Position numbers and translations under genes: made by a program. From a virus, in IMG/VR virus record IMGVR_UViG_3300020180_000104, positions 1 through 27,631 of that record: a stretch of 27,631 nucleotides of DNA. One strand, given 5' to 3'. Position 1 is the first letter of the stretch. Each line of letters starts with the position of its first letter. A model generated the notes under the pieces. That model had not been told where the DNA came from, made no database searches, and saw only the letters and a program-made list of their open reading frames with translations. Positions 17,001 to 24,640 of the stretch are shown here, piece by piece.

Positions 17001-19519
17001 GTGTCACCCCCTCACCGCTAATCGGCTCCGACTCCAACGCATCCGCGAATGATCTTTGGGCTCCCAAAGTGCTGTACCTGCATGACTGGTCCCTTCCGAT
17101 CAGCGAGACGATCACATGGAGGACCGTGGTTCTGTCTGCGTTGAGTTTGGCAGAGCAGCGGATTAGCCAAGCCGATAAGCCCTACCGCATCCAACAGCTT
17201 GTGTTTCGATCGTACGACCGGCTAGGGGCTCAGCAAATCATCGCCAATGTTCGGCGATCAATGCGTGCCCGATCAATAACGCCCCTGCAAGCCGACCGCG
17301 CGGAGTTGCGTGGGCGAACATCTCCGCTAGGCAATCGGTATTTTGTCAACCGAGAGTTTCGACGCTTCCAGGTCGGGGCTCGGGTGGTAGCCTTCGCCGA
17401 AACGCCCAGCGCAGGTATGGTCGAGGGCTTCACCTTTCGCAAGGTGCTATCGCTCCCCGCAGCCGACCAAATAGAACTGGACGGAGACCTCGGGGAAACG
17501 TACTCGCCGCCCACAATCGCATCGCACACCAGTGTTGCGGCGGTGAGTAACACCCTGACCGTCATCGGGGGTACGTTCATCCTAGCCGCAGGGCAGAGTA
17601 TCTGCGGGTTTCTCGCCTCTGTCGGAGTCCTGCCCGGCTCCATATCCTCTGTAGTCCTGAAATGCCTAGATACCGGTTTCGAGATTGACCTTGTTGCGGC
17701 TGGGGTGCTCATCTCGCAAAGCAAGACCGTGGGGGGTGAGACTCTCCGCGTGGGTGCGATTGCAGCGTACCCCATTCAAGATCCCCGATTGTGGGGGCAG
17801 TGCTCTATAACTTGGACCATCGCTGGGGGCAGCTCCTCAAGGCATAACGTCCACTCGCTTCTCGTGAACGGGGTACACCGCACGGTAGGGGTGTTCGCTA
17901 ACGGGTTCGACCTGACGGCAGGCTCGGGAGTGATTAACGATCTCGTAGTAACCCCCTCGATGCCCCAAGGCAGCATTATCTCTCTCCATACGGGGGTTTC
18001 TGCAACAGGACAGTTTGTTAGTGGCACGGAAACGTACATCACGGAATCTCACCAAGCCAACCTACAGACCTTCGTTCAGTATTTGCAGGGGGGAACGGTA
18101 GGGGCTCCGGACACCCTTTCGGCGAGCCATAACGGTTCGCCGAGCCTCGCCAGTCTGACAGCGTTCTACTTCGAGTTGGCCCCAGTGGAGCAAGGCGGCT
18201 TCAGCCTTGGCGGGGTCATGCCTGTGATGGAATCGGAGCTGGCACTGACGGGCCAAGTCCAGGGGCGCACAGATACGGTATTCGAGGTGCCCCACGAAGC
18301 GATCGAGTCTGCCGGTGTGAGCGCCCTCGACCCCACAATCAGCCCCGGCCTAATCCCCGCTTGGTGCTACAGCAGCGGCGGGTATCCCATCCTTTCGACC
18401 GAGCACGACTGGAAAACGGTTATGGTTAACTCCCCGACCCGAGGCGGGGAGAGGGTCCAAACCGGAATTGGGTCGATCGTCCAGGCGTTCGGCTCGCTCC
18501 CCGGCGACGCTTACACCCTGTCGCTCCTCGCGACGACGAGGGAGGATTGCTTTCGGTTGCTGGAGTTCTTCGACAGCCGCGCCGGGCGAGCCCATCCTTT
18601 CTGGCTCCCCGCCCCGGCACCGTACTTGACCGCAACCACGGCGGCTGGGACTTCGGTGGTGGTGGCAAAGGCCATCACCTCTCAGGACTGGGAGTCCCAC
18701 AAGAATCTAGCTGTCCGAGTTCTCGCGACCGGAGTTTGGTCCAGGCACGCCATCACATCGGTAGTTGTGGGAGTCTCAGATGTAACCCTGACCGTCACCC
18801 CTGCCCTGCCCGCAGGTGGCCCCTCCGGCCTCGATATTCGCTTCTGCTACTTGCTTCGTTTTTCTTCTGACGAACTGGAAGTCAGCTGGATCACCAACGA
18901 CAAGCTGACTTGCTCGCTGGGGTGTGAAGAGTTGGTGAACGAGCAAGTGGTGGCTATCGAGCTGGAGGACAACACGGGCGCTGGCGGGGGATCTGCTTGG
19001 GAGCCCGATGACGCTTTTGATCTGTGCAAGTGTGCGGAAAAGATCTGCGGAGTCACCGATCCGGATGGGTGTTGTATTTGTGGTATGGACGGTTTGACGT
19101 ACCGCCTAGCTCACTATCTCGGCTCCTGCCATCCTCTCGTAGATGACTGCGCGGAACCGGCCGTACTAAAGAAGAAATGCGCCGGAGTTCTCCCTTTCCT
19201 GTCGTGCGTGAACAACATAGCTCGTTGGCAGTTAGGTGATTTTTGGGTCGAGTTAGATACGGAGACTAAAGTGTGGTCTTACGACGCGGGAACCAATCTT
19301 TGCGCGTTGGGGTTCGATAACGGCAGCGGCGCTTGTTTCTGCTCAATCTCTCCGTTTTGTTGGGGACAGCCCGACACCATAGAGGAGTGGGATTGCAAGA
19401 TGTACACAAAAAAGAGACTCCGCAACCAATACCAGCCCCTGACCCCCTGCGACTATGTTGAGATCACCCACTTCGAGTTGTTGGACGGTGGGCCGGGTTC
19501 GGCTAGGTGCGCCGTATGA
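16997..19519 (+). CDS. Distal tail protein with duplicated beta module and Cys-rich C-terminus
   Basis: 840 residues, in the place of the distal-tail/tail-tip gene after the tape measure. The N-terminal part (~21-165) has the pattern of phage tail proteins with HDW at 29-31 followed by ~130 residues of beta-rich sequence; a second region begins with HDW at 470-472 and continues with REDCFRLLEFFDSRAGRAHP and LTATTAAGTSVVV, which looks like a repeat of the same module. The last 165 residues contain 17 cysteines (C677 to C838), including the segment CCICGMDGLTY (692-702). This region may bind metal or be disulfide-linked; the function is unknown. ATG 16997 overlaps the tape-measure stop as ATGA. 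Confidence 0.75.
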   Translation: MSVTPSPLIGSDSNASANDLWAPKVLYLHDWSLPISETITWRTVVLSALSLAEQRISQADKPYRIQQLVFRSYDRLGAQQIIANVRRSMRARSITPLQADRAELRGRTSPLGNRYFVNREFRRFQVGARVVAFAETPSAGMVEGFTFRKVLSLPAADQIELDGDLGETYSPPTIASHTSVAAVSNTLTVIGGTFILAAGQSICGFLASVGVLPGSISSVVLKCLDTGFEIDLVAAGVLISQSKTVGGETLRVGAIAAYPIQDPRLWGQCSITWTIAGGSSSRHNVHSLLVNGVHRTVGVFANGFDLTAGSGVINDLVVTPSMPQGSIISLHTGVSATGQFVSGTETYITESHQANLQTFVQYLQGGTVGAPDTLSASHNGSPSLASLTAFYFELAPVEQGGFSLGGVMPVMESELALTGQVQGRTDTVFEVPHEAIESAGVSALDPTISPGLIPAWCYSSGGYPILSTEHDWKTVMVNSPTRGGERVQTGIGSIVQAFGSLPGDAYTLSLLATTREDCFRLLEFFDSRAGRAHPFWLPAPAPYLTATTAAGTSVVVAKAITSQDWESHKNLAVRVLATGVWSRHAITSVVVGVSDVTLTVTPALPAGGPSGLDIRFCYLLRFSSDELEVSWITNDKLTCSLGCEELVNEQVVAIELEDNTGAGGGSAWEPDDAFDLCKCAEKICGVTDPDGCCICGMDGLTYRLAHYLGSCHPLVDDCAEPAVLKKKCAGVLPFLSCVNNIARWQLGDFWVELDTETKVWSYDAGTNLCALGFDNGSGACFCSISPFCWGQPDTIEEWDCKMYTKKRLRNQYQPLTPCDYVEITHFELLDGGPGSARCAV

Positions 19520-19920
19520 AAAAGGAAACATTCTCCAACGGCGATATCCGCATCTGCGAGGCGACGTGGTGCGTTCGCATCAATCCATCTGAAAAAACGG
19601 CTGTCTGGTGCGACCCTCCGGAAGTGCCCGCGGTGGGCAGCCCCCAGGGCTCCGCAGAAAAGCCGTGCCTTGGCTGCGGGGGTGATTTCCCAATCTGGGA
19701 GCGGATCGCCAAAGGATCGGTGGGAATCTACAACCTTCTCATGGCACAGAAGAAAATCCCGGAATCGGTGCTGTCTTATCGGTCTAGTGTGTGTGATGAT
19801 TGTCCCTCCGGGCAAAACGACCGGGGGTTATGCAACGCTTGCGGCTGCATCATCCCCCTCAAGATCCGATCCAAGACCGAGCAGTGCCCTAAAAAGCACT
19901 GGCTAACTCATGCCGATTGA
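19516..19920 (+). CDS. Small Cys-rich protein, zinc-ribbon-like C-terminus
   Basis: 134 residues from ATG 19516, which overlaps the previous TGA as ATGA; an upstream start at 19507 is possible but unlikely. It has 11 cysteines. The last ~45 residues read CDDC, CNACGC and CPKKHW (93-96, 106-111, 124-129), a spacing seen in small metal-binding phage proteins. Residues 51-54 add a CLGC pair. It probably binds zinc or an iron-sulfur cluster and lies in the tail-tip gene string, with an 11-base overlap to the gpL-like gene. Its role in tail assembly is inferred from position only. Confidence 0.65.
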   Translation: MKKETFSNGDIRICEATWCVRINPSEKTAVWCDPPEVPAVGSPQGSAEKPCLGCGGDFPIWERIAKGSVGIYNLLMAQKKIPESVLSYRSSVCDDCPSGQNDRGLCNACGCIIPLKIRSKTEQCPKKHWLTHAD

Positions 19921-20734
19921 CTATTCAAAACCTCAAATCACGCTGCTCCCCTTCCTAATCGTCTCGTGGGACAATCAAGTGAGGCGGTACGTCCGTGCGG
20001 ACAGCGCCCTAACAATTAACGGTGACCTGTTCGCCGCCGTGCCCGAGCTGGCGATCAATGCCATCACCACCGACGGGGGCATAGAGCCTCAGCCCCATGT
20101 TTTCGTTGTCCCTTCCAGCCTAGACCCCTTCACCCGTCTGATTTACGGAGTCATGCCGAAAGTCACAGTCTCGATCGGCGAACTCGACGCCGACGAGCCC
20201 TCTACCCCCCCGAGGATCATGGCGCAGGGGGACGTAAGTAAGACCATCACCAACTTCCAAGGGCGGCCGGGGTTGATGCAGGTTTCGTTAGCCACAGCCA
20301 AAGACAGGCTCCAAGAGGCCGGGCTGGGGATCAAGTGCTCTGCGGAGTGCGGGAACATCTTCGGAACTCTGCCCTGCCGAGCTACGGTTGCTTCGGTCAC
20401 AGCTACAGTAGAGACCATAAATAACACCACGTTGGTCCTAGTCTCTCTCCCTGCCGACACGAACAAGGGTGCTTGGTTGGAGGGCCGGTACACCCGAGGG
20501 TACGTCTTGAGGGGTGGCCTGCGGATAATGATCCGCAAACACTCGGTAGGTACTCGCACGCTAATAACCGCTAAACCCGCCCCCGTCGAGTGGGTGGGGC
20601 AGGTCGTTACCGTGTTCGAGGGGTGCGACAAATCCCAAGCGGCCTGCACGGCTCACGGGGCCACTGCGAGCTGGATGGGCTTAGGTGTCAACATGCCCCC
20701 ATACAACCCCCTGCTAGAACAGCCCCAACAATAA
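19910..20734 (+). CDS. Tail-tip protein, lambda gpL-like (Fe-S cluster family)
   Basis: 274 residues. Lambda gpL relatives form the tail-tip ring and coordinate an iron-sulfur cluster by four Cys. Here C143, C147 and C156 cluster in KCSAECGNIFGTLPC and C239 with C246 lie in EGCDKSQAAC. The C-terminal sequence MGLGVNMPPYNPLLE matches the end of gpL/BR0599-like proteins (a GxPxxPxxNP-type tail). The neighbours (NlpC/P60 then hub) reproduce the L-K-J order. ATG 19910 overlaps the previous gene by 11 bases; TAA overlaps the next ATG by one base. Which four of the five cysteines bind the cluster is not determined. Confidence 0.75.
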   Translation: MPIDYSKPQITLLPFLIVSWDNQVRRYVRADSALTINGDLFAAVPELAINAITTDGGIEPQPHVFVVPSSLDPFTRLIYGVMPKVTVSIGELDADEPSTPPRIMAQGDVSKTITNFQGRPGLMQVSLATAKDRLQEAGLGIKCSAECGNIFGTLPCRATVASVTATVETINNTTLVLVSLPADTNKGAWLEGRYTRGYVLRGGLRIMIRKHSVGTRTLITAKPAPVEWVGQVVTVFEGCDKSQAACTAHGATASWMGLGVNMPPYNPLLEQPQQ

Positions 20735-21252
20735 TGCGATCTACCGCAGAGTATGCAGCATTCCTGACCTCTTGGGAGGGTGTCCCCTACCGCGACGGGG
20801 GTTGCACGCAACAGGGGGTGGATTGCATCCGCTTCGCCGTGATTGTGCTCGACTGGCTACACGGCCTAACGGGCGGGGCGGAAGCGTGCCCGAAACTCCC
20901 CAAGCAAACTTCGCTGCACAACCCCCAAGGCGCAGAATCGGTCGTGTCTTGGCTCAGCGCCCGATACTTGAACAACCGGAGGGTTGGGGTCTGTTGCGGG
21001 GATCAGACGTACATCTCCAAGGATCTGGAGGCTGGATCTTGCGCGGTGCTGTCCTGCGATTCTGGCTTGTCACAGAGCAAGACCCCCAACCATATCCTCG
21101 TTGCCGGGGCCGAACCGTATACGCTGTGGCACTGCGTTAACGGAGACTCTCTCCCCCACGGAGGATGCGTGCAAAAAACCTCAGTGGGTTGGGCTGCCCA
21201 AAACGGCCTCCGCTTGCTTTGGATTCCCTACAGACCACTACTTCACCCATGA
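20734..21252 (+). CDS. Tail-associated NlpC/P60 peptidase (lambda gpK-like)
   Basis: 172 residues from ATG 20734 (TAATG overlap with the gpL-like gene). NlpC/P60 peptidases cleave peptidoglycan peptides; in tail-tip operons they help penetrate the cell wall. The motif SWEGVPYRDGG..QQGVDCIRF gives catalytic Cys31, and NHILVA gives His120; H133 could supply the third polar residue. The size, and the position between L- and J-like genes, match a single-domain gpK. Cysteines are again frequent (8 in total). A gpI homologue between it and the hub is absent as a separate gene. Confidence 0.88.
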   Translation: MRSTAEYAAFLTSWEGVPYRDGGCTQQGVDCIRFAVIVLDWLHGLTGGAEACPKLPKQTSLHNPQGAESVVSWLSARYLNNRRVGVCCGDQTYISKDLEAGSCAVLSCDSGLSQSKTPNHILVAGAEPYTLWHCVNGDSLPHGGCVQKTSVGWAAQNGLRLLWIPYRPLLHP

Positions 21253-23801
21253 TTGACTACCTAAAATACTGGGATTCGGCGTCGTGGGCGTCTCAAGACC
21301 CCAGCACAGCACAAATCCTGATACCTATCATCCTCTCTGTTGGGTTGATGTTGCTGTCGGCACTGCTGTTTAAGCCAAAGAAGCAACAGTTCTCAATCGA
21401 CAACAAGCCCAACACCGCGACGACGAGGGGCAGTTTCATTCCGCTGGTGATTGGGACCGAATTAGTCGGCCCTGTAGTTATGTGGGTTGGGGGCCGCAGC
21501 GTTGTAGTCGAGCAGACGGAATCTGGCGGTAAGGGCTTCCTTGGTGGCGGCGCTTCTACGTCTCAGACGTATATCTACTATGAAAAAGCGATCCATGCCC
21601 TCTGCGTCGGCCCTGCGGCTCGCATACTTGGGATTTACGAAAACGGTCGCCTCATTCCGGGCACGGAAAACATAGATAGGCGGCTCTACCCGACAGGCTC
21701 GGCTGTGACGACCGATATGGGTACTTTTCGGGTTCGCTGGGGGGAGATGAACCCAGGTAATACCGATCCGGTTGTCACGGCCGCCCTCGGTCTGCCGTCT
21801 GAGATGCCCCTAGTCTGCTGTGTCGTGTGGGATTCCTGCCGCATCCGAAACCCAAACTGGCCGGTGATAGAGTACAAGGTGGAGGTGCCCCCTTGTGCAT
21901 CCGGGGTGAGCCCCATATCCCAACCTGCGGTGGGGAACGGGGTCAATCCAGCCCAAGCCCTCTACCAACTACAGACCGCCAACTACCCCCACGGGGCGGC
22001 TATGGCAGAAAATACAGACTTTGCGGCCCTAATCCGACTAGGCGATCTATTAGCTGCGGAGGGTGTAGGGCTAAACATGAGTGCCACAGGGGGCATGAGG
22101 GCCAACGAGGCTGTGGCTCTTGTCATGCAGGATTTTTCCATCATGGCAGTTGAGGACTCGGGAATACTCTCGATGGTCCCCGTCCGACACGAATTAGGCT
22201 CCGTACCCGTCCTATCCGACAGCCTAATCCTGGAGGTGCCGGAAATCACTACTTTGCACGTTGACGGTCTAGGAAATCAGATCGTCTACCTGTACGACGA
22301 CGAGAAGCAGCACTACAAACCCGGATCTATCGGCGTTGACGACGATAGCGAATCCGCCATCCGAGCTTTTCGAGAGCCGAAAGAGATCAAGTTTGAGACG
22401 ATCACGTCCCGAGAGGGGGCATCGATCACTGTCTCTCGCAGGCAAGTCGAGGATCTGTCTACCCCCAACACCGTGCGGGTAGTGGCAACCCGCGGCCTCC
22501 GCACAGCTCAACCATCCCAAATCCTCGAAATCCCCGGACAAGGGCGATTTAGACTGGTGTCCTCTGAGGTTGAGCCGGGGTCTCCTGAAACCACGCTCGG
22601 GCTGCTGCGAGATCCCTACCAGCAAGCCCCCATCGACTTCACGGATGCAGACCTGCCCACGGTGGGAGGCTCTGGCCCCCTGCTTGCGGACATCAGATAC
22701 CGAGTGCTCGAACTGCCGTTCCTCTTCTCCGGGGGCAAGGGCAAGCTCGTAGCACTCCGAATCCGCGACAACCCCTCGATCTTCACCGCAACGATAATCG
22801 CATCAAACGACGGCGTTACCTATAGCCCCATAGGCAATCAAACCTTGGCCGCAACTGGGGGCATCATCAACGCGGATTGGAACCCCGGACTATGGGTTTT
22901 CTGCGAGGTTGGCCCTACGTTCGTGGTTGACGGAAACGGCGACCAGTTTTTAGTGCCAGAAAACCTCACGACGAACCCCGCCCTGTTCTTTCAGGGCTCG
23001 CAAATCTTGGTGGTTGGGGGTGAGATGATGTACGTCCGCGAGATGGTCCAAATCTCGGGAAGCACTTGGAGAGCTCAAGGCGTGCTTCGCGGGCGAGCGG
23101 GCACGGGTCGAGCGCCCCTAGGACTCGCCCGAAATGATTGGGTTGGGGCGAAAAACGGAGACGAGGCATATATCATCCCCGCAGCATCGCTAACGGCCAT
23201 GACCAACCCCGTGATTCAGTCCTCGGGCATCACGGCCGCGAAGAGCCTGCCCGCGAACAACCTCGGGCAGATCCCAGCCGGGGCTGTGGTGCCTGTCGAT
23301 GTGGTGATGTCCTCGCAGGCAACCCGAACACCTCAAATCGCTTGGTTCGAGTGTGGGGGCTCCCGAGGCTGCACAGCCCCCGAAGGGCGGCGAGATCGTC
23401 AGTACGTTTCGAACGAAACCATCGTCTTTGAGTGGCTTCCCACGGCACGCGCTGGCGGTGCGGGGACCACAGGCTACGGACAGCCTACAGAGATAGCAGT
23501 GCCTGCGGGAGACTTCATCCTTGACGTCTGGTTTGATCCTAGCCTAGCAACGGTCGAGTTTGAGAATCTGACGGTGCAGAAAACGTACACTCTTCCCGCC
23601 GCCTCGGCGAGGGGCTCTGACGGCATTTACCGCTGGAACTACACCCACGCGATGCGAATCATCGACGGATCCGACGGCCTGCTGTCGGACGACTCGCCAC
23701 CTACAATCTGGCAAATCAGCATTCGACAGGTTGACGGGACCGAAGGCGTCCCGACGTTTATCCGACCCCATATCGTCTCCACAGGGAATATCCCGAGCTA
23801 A
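21249..23801 (+). CDS. Tail hub / tip attachment protein, lambda gpJ-like
   Basis: 850 residues from ATG 21249, which overlaps the previous TGA as ATGA. Forms the central hub of the tail tip and often carries the receptor-contacting end. Residues 24-42 are hydrophobic (ILIPIILSVGLMLLSALLF), recalling the gpI-like N-terminal part of some hub proteins. The FIPLVIGTELVGP segment (~64-76) and the FxDxxxxY-type region with VYLYDDEKQHYKPGSIGVDD match putative phage tail-hub domains. The C-terminal third is beta-rich without a recognisable receptor-binding module. A coupled small gene follows two bases after the stop. Confidence 0.82.
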   Translation: MIDYLKYWDSASWASQDPSTAQILIPIILSVGLMLLSALLFKPKKQQFSIDNKPNTATTRGSFIPLVIGTELVGPVVMWVGGRSVVVEQTESGGKGFLGGGASTSQTYIYYEKAIHALCVGPAARILGIYENGRLIPGTENIDRRLYPTGSAVTTDMGTFRVRWGEMNPGNTDPVVTAALGLPSEMPLVCCVVWDSCRIRNPNWPVIEYKVEVPPCASGVSPISQPAVGNGVNPAQALYQLQTANYPHGAAMAENTDFAALIRLGDLLAAEGVGLNMSATGGMRANEAVALVMQDFSIMAVEDSGILSMVPVRHELGSVPVLSDSLILEVPEITTLHVDGLGNQIVYLYDDEKQHYKPGSIGVDDDSESAIRAFREPKEIKFETITSREGASITVSRRQVEDLSTPNTVRVVATRGLRTAQPSQILEIPGQGRFRLVSSEVEPGSPETTLGLLRDPYQQAPIDFTDADLPTVGGSGPLLADIRYRVLELPFLFSGGKGKLVALRIRDNPSIFTATIIASNDGVTYSPIGNQTLAATGGIINADWNPGLWVFCEVGPTFVVDGNGDQFLVPENLTTNPALFFQGSQILVVGGEMMYVREMVQISGSTWRAQGVLRGRAGTGRAPLGLARNDWVGAKNGDEAYIIPAASLTAMTNPVIQSSGITAAKSLPANNLGQIPAGAVVPVDVVMSSQATRTPQIAWFECGGSRGCTAPEGRRDRQYVSNETIVFEWLPTARAGGAGTTGYGQPTEIAVPAGDFILDVWFDPSLATVEFENLTVQKTYTLPAASARGSDGIYRWNYTHAMRIIDGSDGLLSDDSPPTIWQISIRQVDGTEGVPTFIRPHIVSTGNIPS

Positions 23802-23803
23802 AC

Positions 23804-24352
23804 ATGCCACTCGTAAGCAAGACCCTATCGCAGCTCTTGACACCCATCCCAATCAACCCCGGCTCTGCGGGGTGGGATGCGGCTCTCACTAAGTTCTTGC
23901 AGGAGGCGAACACCTACGCCTTCGAGCGGCTGGTTACCCGCGTGGAGACTCTGGCTCCAGCATCCTCCGCAGCCGGCTCTGTGGTCGTCTCCTGCCCTGC
24001 GGGGATGATCTGCGTCGTAACCAAGATCATGTTCTATCTCCGAGGCGGCACGCTGGCTAGCCCCCAAAACTATGACATCTTTCGGGGGACGAACTCAGCC
24101 GACAACTCTTGGGCTGGCAACGGCTCTGGCGGTAGCGTTGTGAACTTCTCGAATTTGGCGATCCACAGACCTCTCATGGTCTGGCCTCGGCCTGGATCAA
24201 CGCTATTCGCCGACAACGCTCCAGAGGCAATCCCCCTCCTAGACGGCGACGATCTAACGTTGCAGACTCTCAACATCCAGAAGACCGCGGGGAACTCCCT
24301 CACCCTCGGAATCCACGTCTACGGGTTCGCATACCCCAAGAATGACCCCTAA
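23804..24352 (+). CDS. Small tail-tip-associated hypothetical protein
   Basis: 182 residues, not recognised. It has a short helix-rich N-terminus (~15-50) followed by beta-rich sequence (GSVVVSCPAGMICVVTKIMFYL; NSLTLGIHVYGFAYP), a shape common in small phage fibre/tip proteins. It follows the hub stop by two bases and is the last rightward gene before the terminator, so it is likely translated with the hub. A tip or fibre function is inferred from position. Confidence 0.6.
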   Translation: MPLVSKTLSQLLTPIPINPGSAGWDAALTKFLQEANTYAFERLVTRVETLAPASSAAGSVVVSCPAGMICVVTKIMFYLRGGTLASPQNYDIFRGTNSADNSWAGNGSGGSVVNFSNLAIHRPLMVWPRPGSTLFADNAPEAIPLLDGDDLTLQTLNIQKTAGNSLTLGIHVYGFAYPKNDP

Positions 24353-24410
24353 AGATCGACGCCGATAGTCTGTGCTAGACTACGGCGGCACGCTGGTTGG
24401 TCCCCGGAGA
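24353..24410 (+). other. Short inverted repeats between the last rightward gene and its terminator
   Basis: TAGTCT (24366-24371) pairs with AGACTA (24377-24382), and GGTC (24399-24402) with GACC (24409-24412); the second pairing would compete with the terminator's left arm. A TGC-TAGACT element at 24373-24381 resembles an extended -10, without a convincing -35. Nothing else is seen here. Confidence 0.3.
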
Positions 24411-24440
24411 CCGGAAGGGGCTTACCCTTCCGGTTTTTTT
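24411..24440 (+). terminator. Intrinsic terminator of the tail operon
   Basis: A perfect 9-bp stem (CCGGAAGGG 24411-24419 with CCCTTCCGG 24425-24433), five-base loop and seven T (24434-24440). It ends the rightward tail operon. The minus-strand zinc-ribbon gene ends inside this hairpin: its TAA (24422-24424) lies in the loop, and the seven-T run is read as an A-rich coding stretch on the other strand. Confidence 0.9.
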
Positions 24441-24640
24441 GTGGGTGTTCTTCGCTTGAGCCTCTCCGCCAGCGAGCGAGCGCCCTGCCCCGGCCGAGGG
24501 TCTACCGCGACGATCACCGATTGCCTTGTGGCCACGCAGCCGCAACTGTTGCAGACCATGCGGGCCGTAGTGTTCCCCGGACCCGCCTGATAGACGTGGG
24601 TTGGGTGCATCGAACCTCCCCCGCACTTAGGGCAGATCAC
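24422..24640 (-). CDS. Small zinc-ribbon protein
   Basis: 72 residues from GTG 24640, which overlaps the terminase TGA as GTGA; GTG 24679 inside the terminase gene is a less likely longer alternative. It has CPKCGG near the N-terminus and CNSCGC (MVCNSCGC) about 25 residues later, so four Cys can bind zinc. Small Ogr/Delta-like or transcription-accessory phage proteins have this layout, but no DNA-binding function can be shown from sequence. The basic, Lys-rich C-terminus (LKRRTPTKKPEG) supports nucleic-acid contact. The gene ends within the rightward terminator. Confidence 0.7.
   Translation of the reverse strand: MICPKCGGGSMHPTHVYQAGPGNTTARMVCNSCGCVATRQSVIVAVDPRPGQGARSLAERLKRRTPTKKPEG

Noticed and set aside
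21165-21248. Longer hub frame from 21165
   Set aside because: It overlaps the end of the NlpC/P60 gene; ATG 21249 with ATGA overlap gives a better start.
24373-24440. Possible small RNA from an extended -10 element to the terminator
   Set aside because: No convincing -35 hexamer and only short inverted repeats; it may be just the end of the tail-operon transcript.
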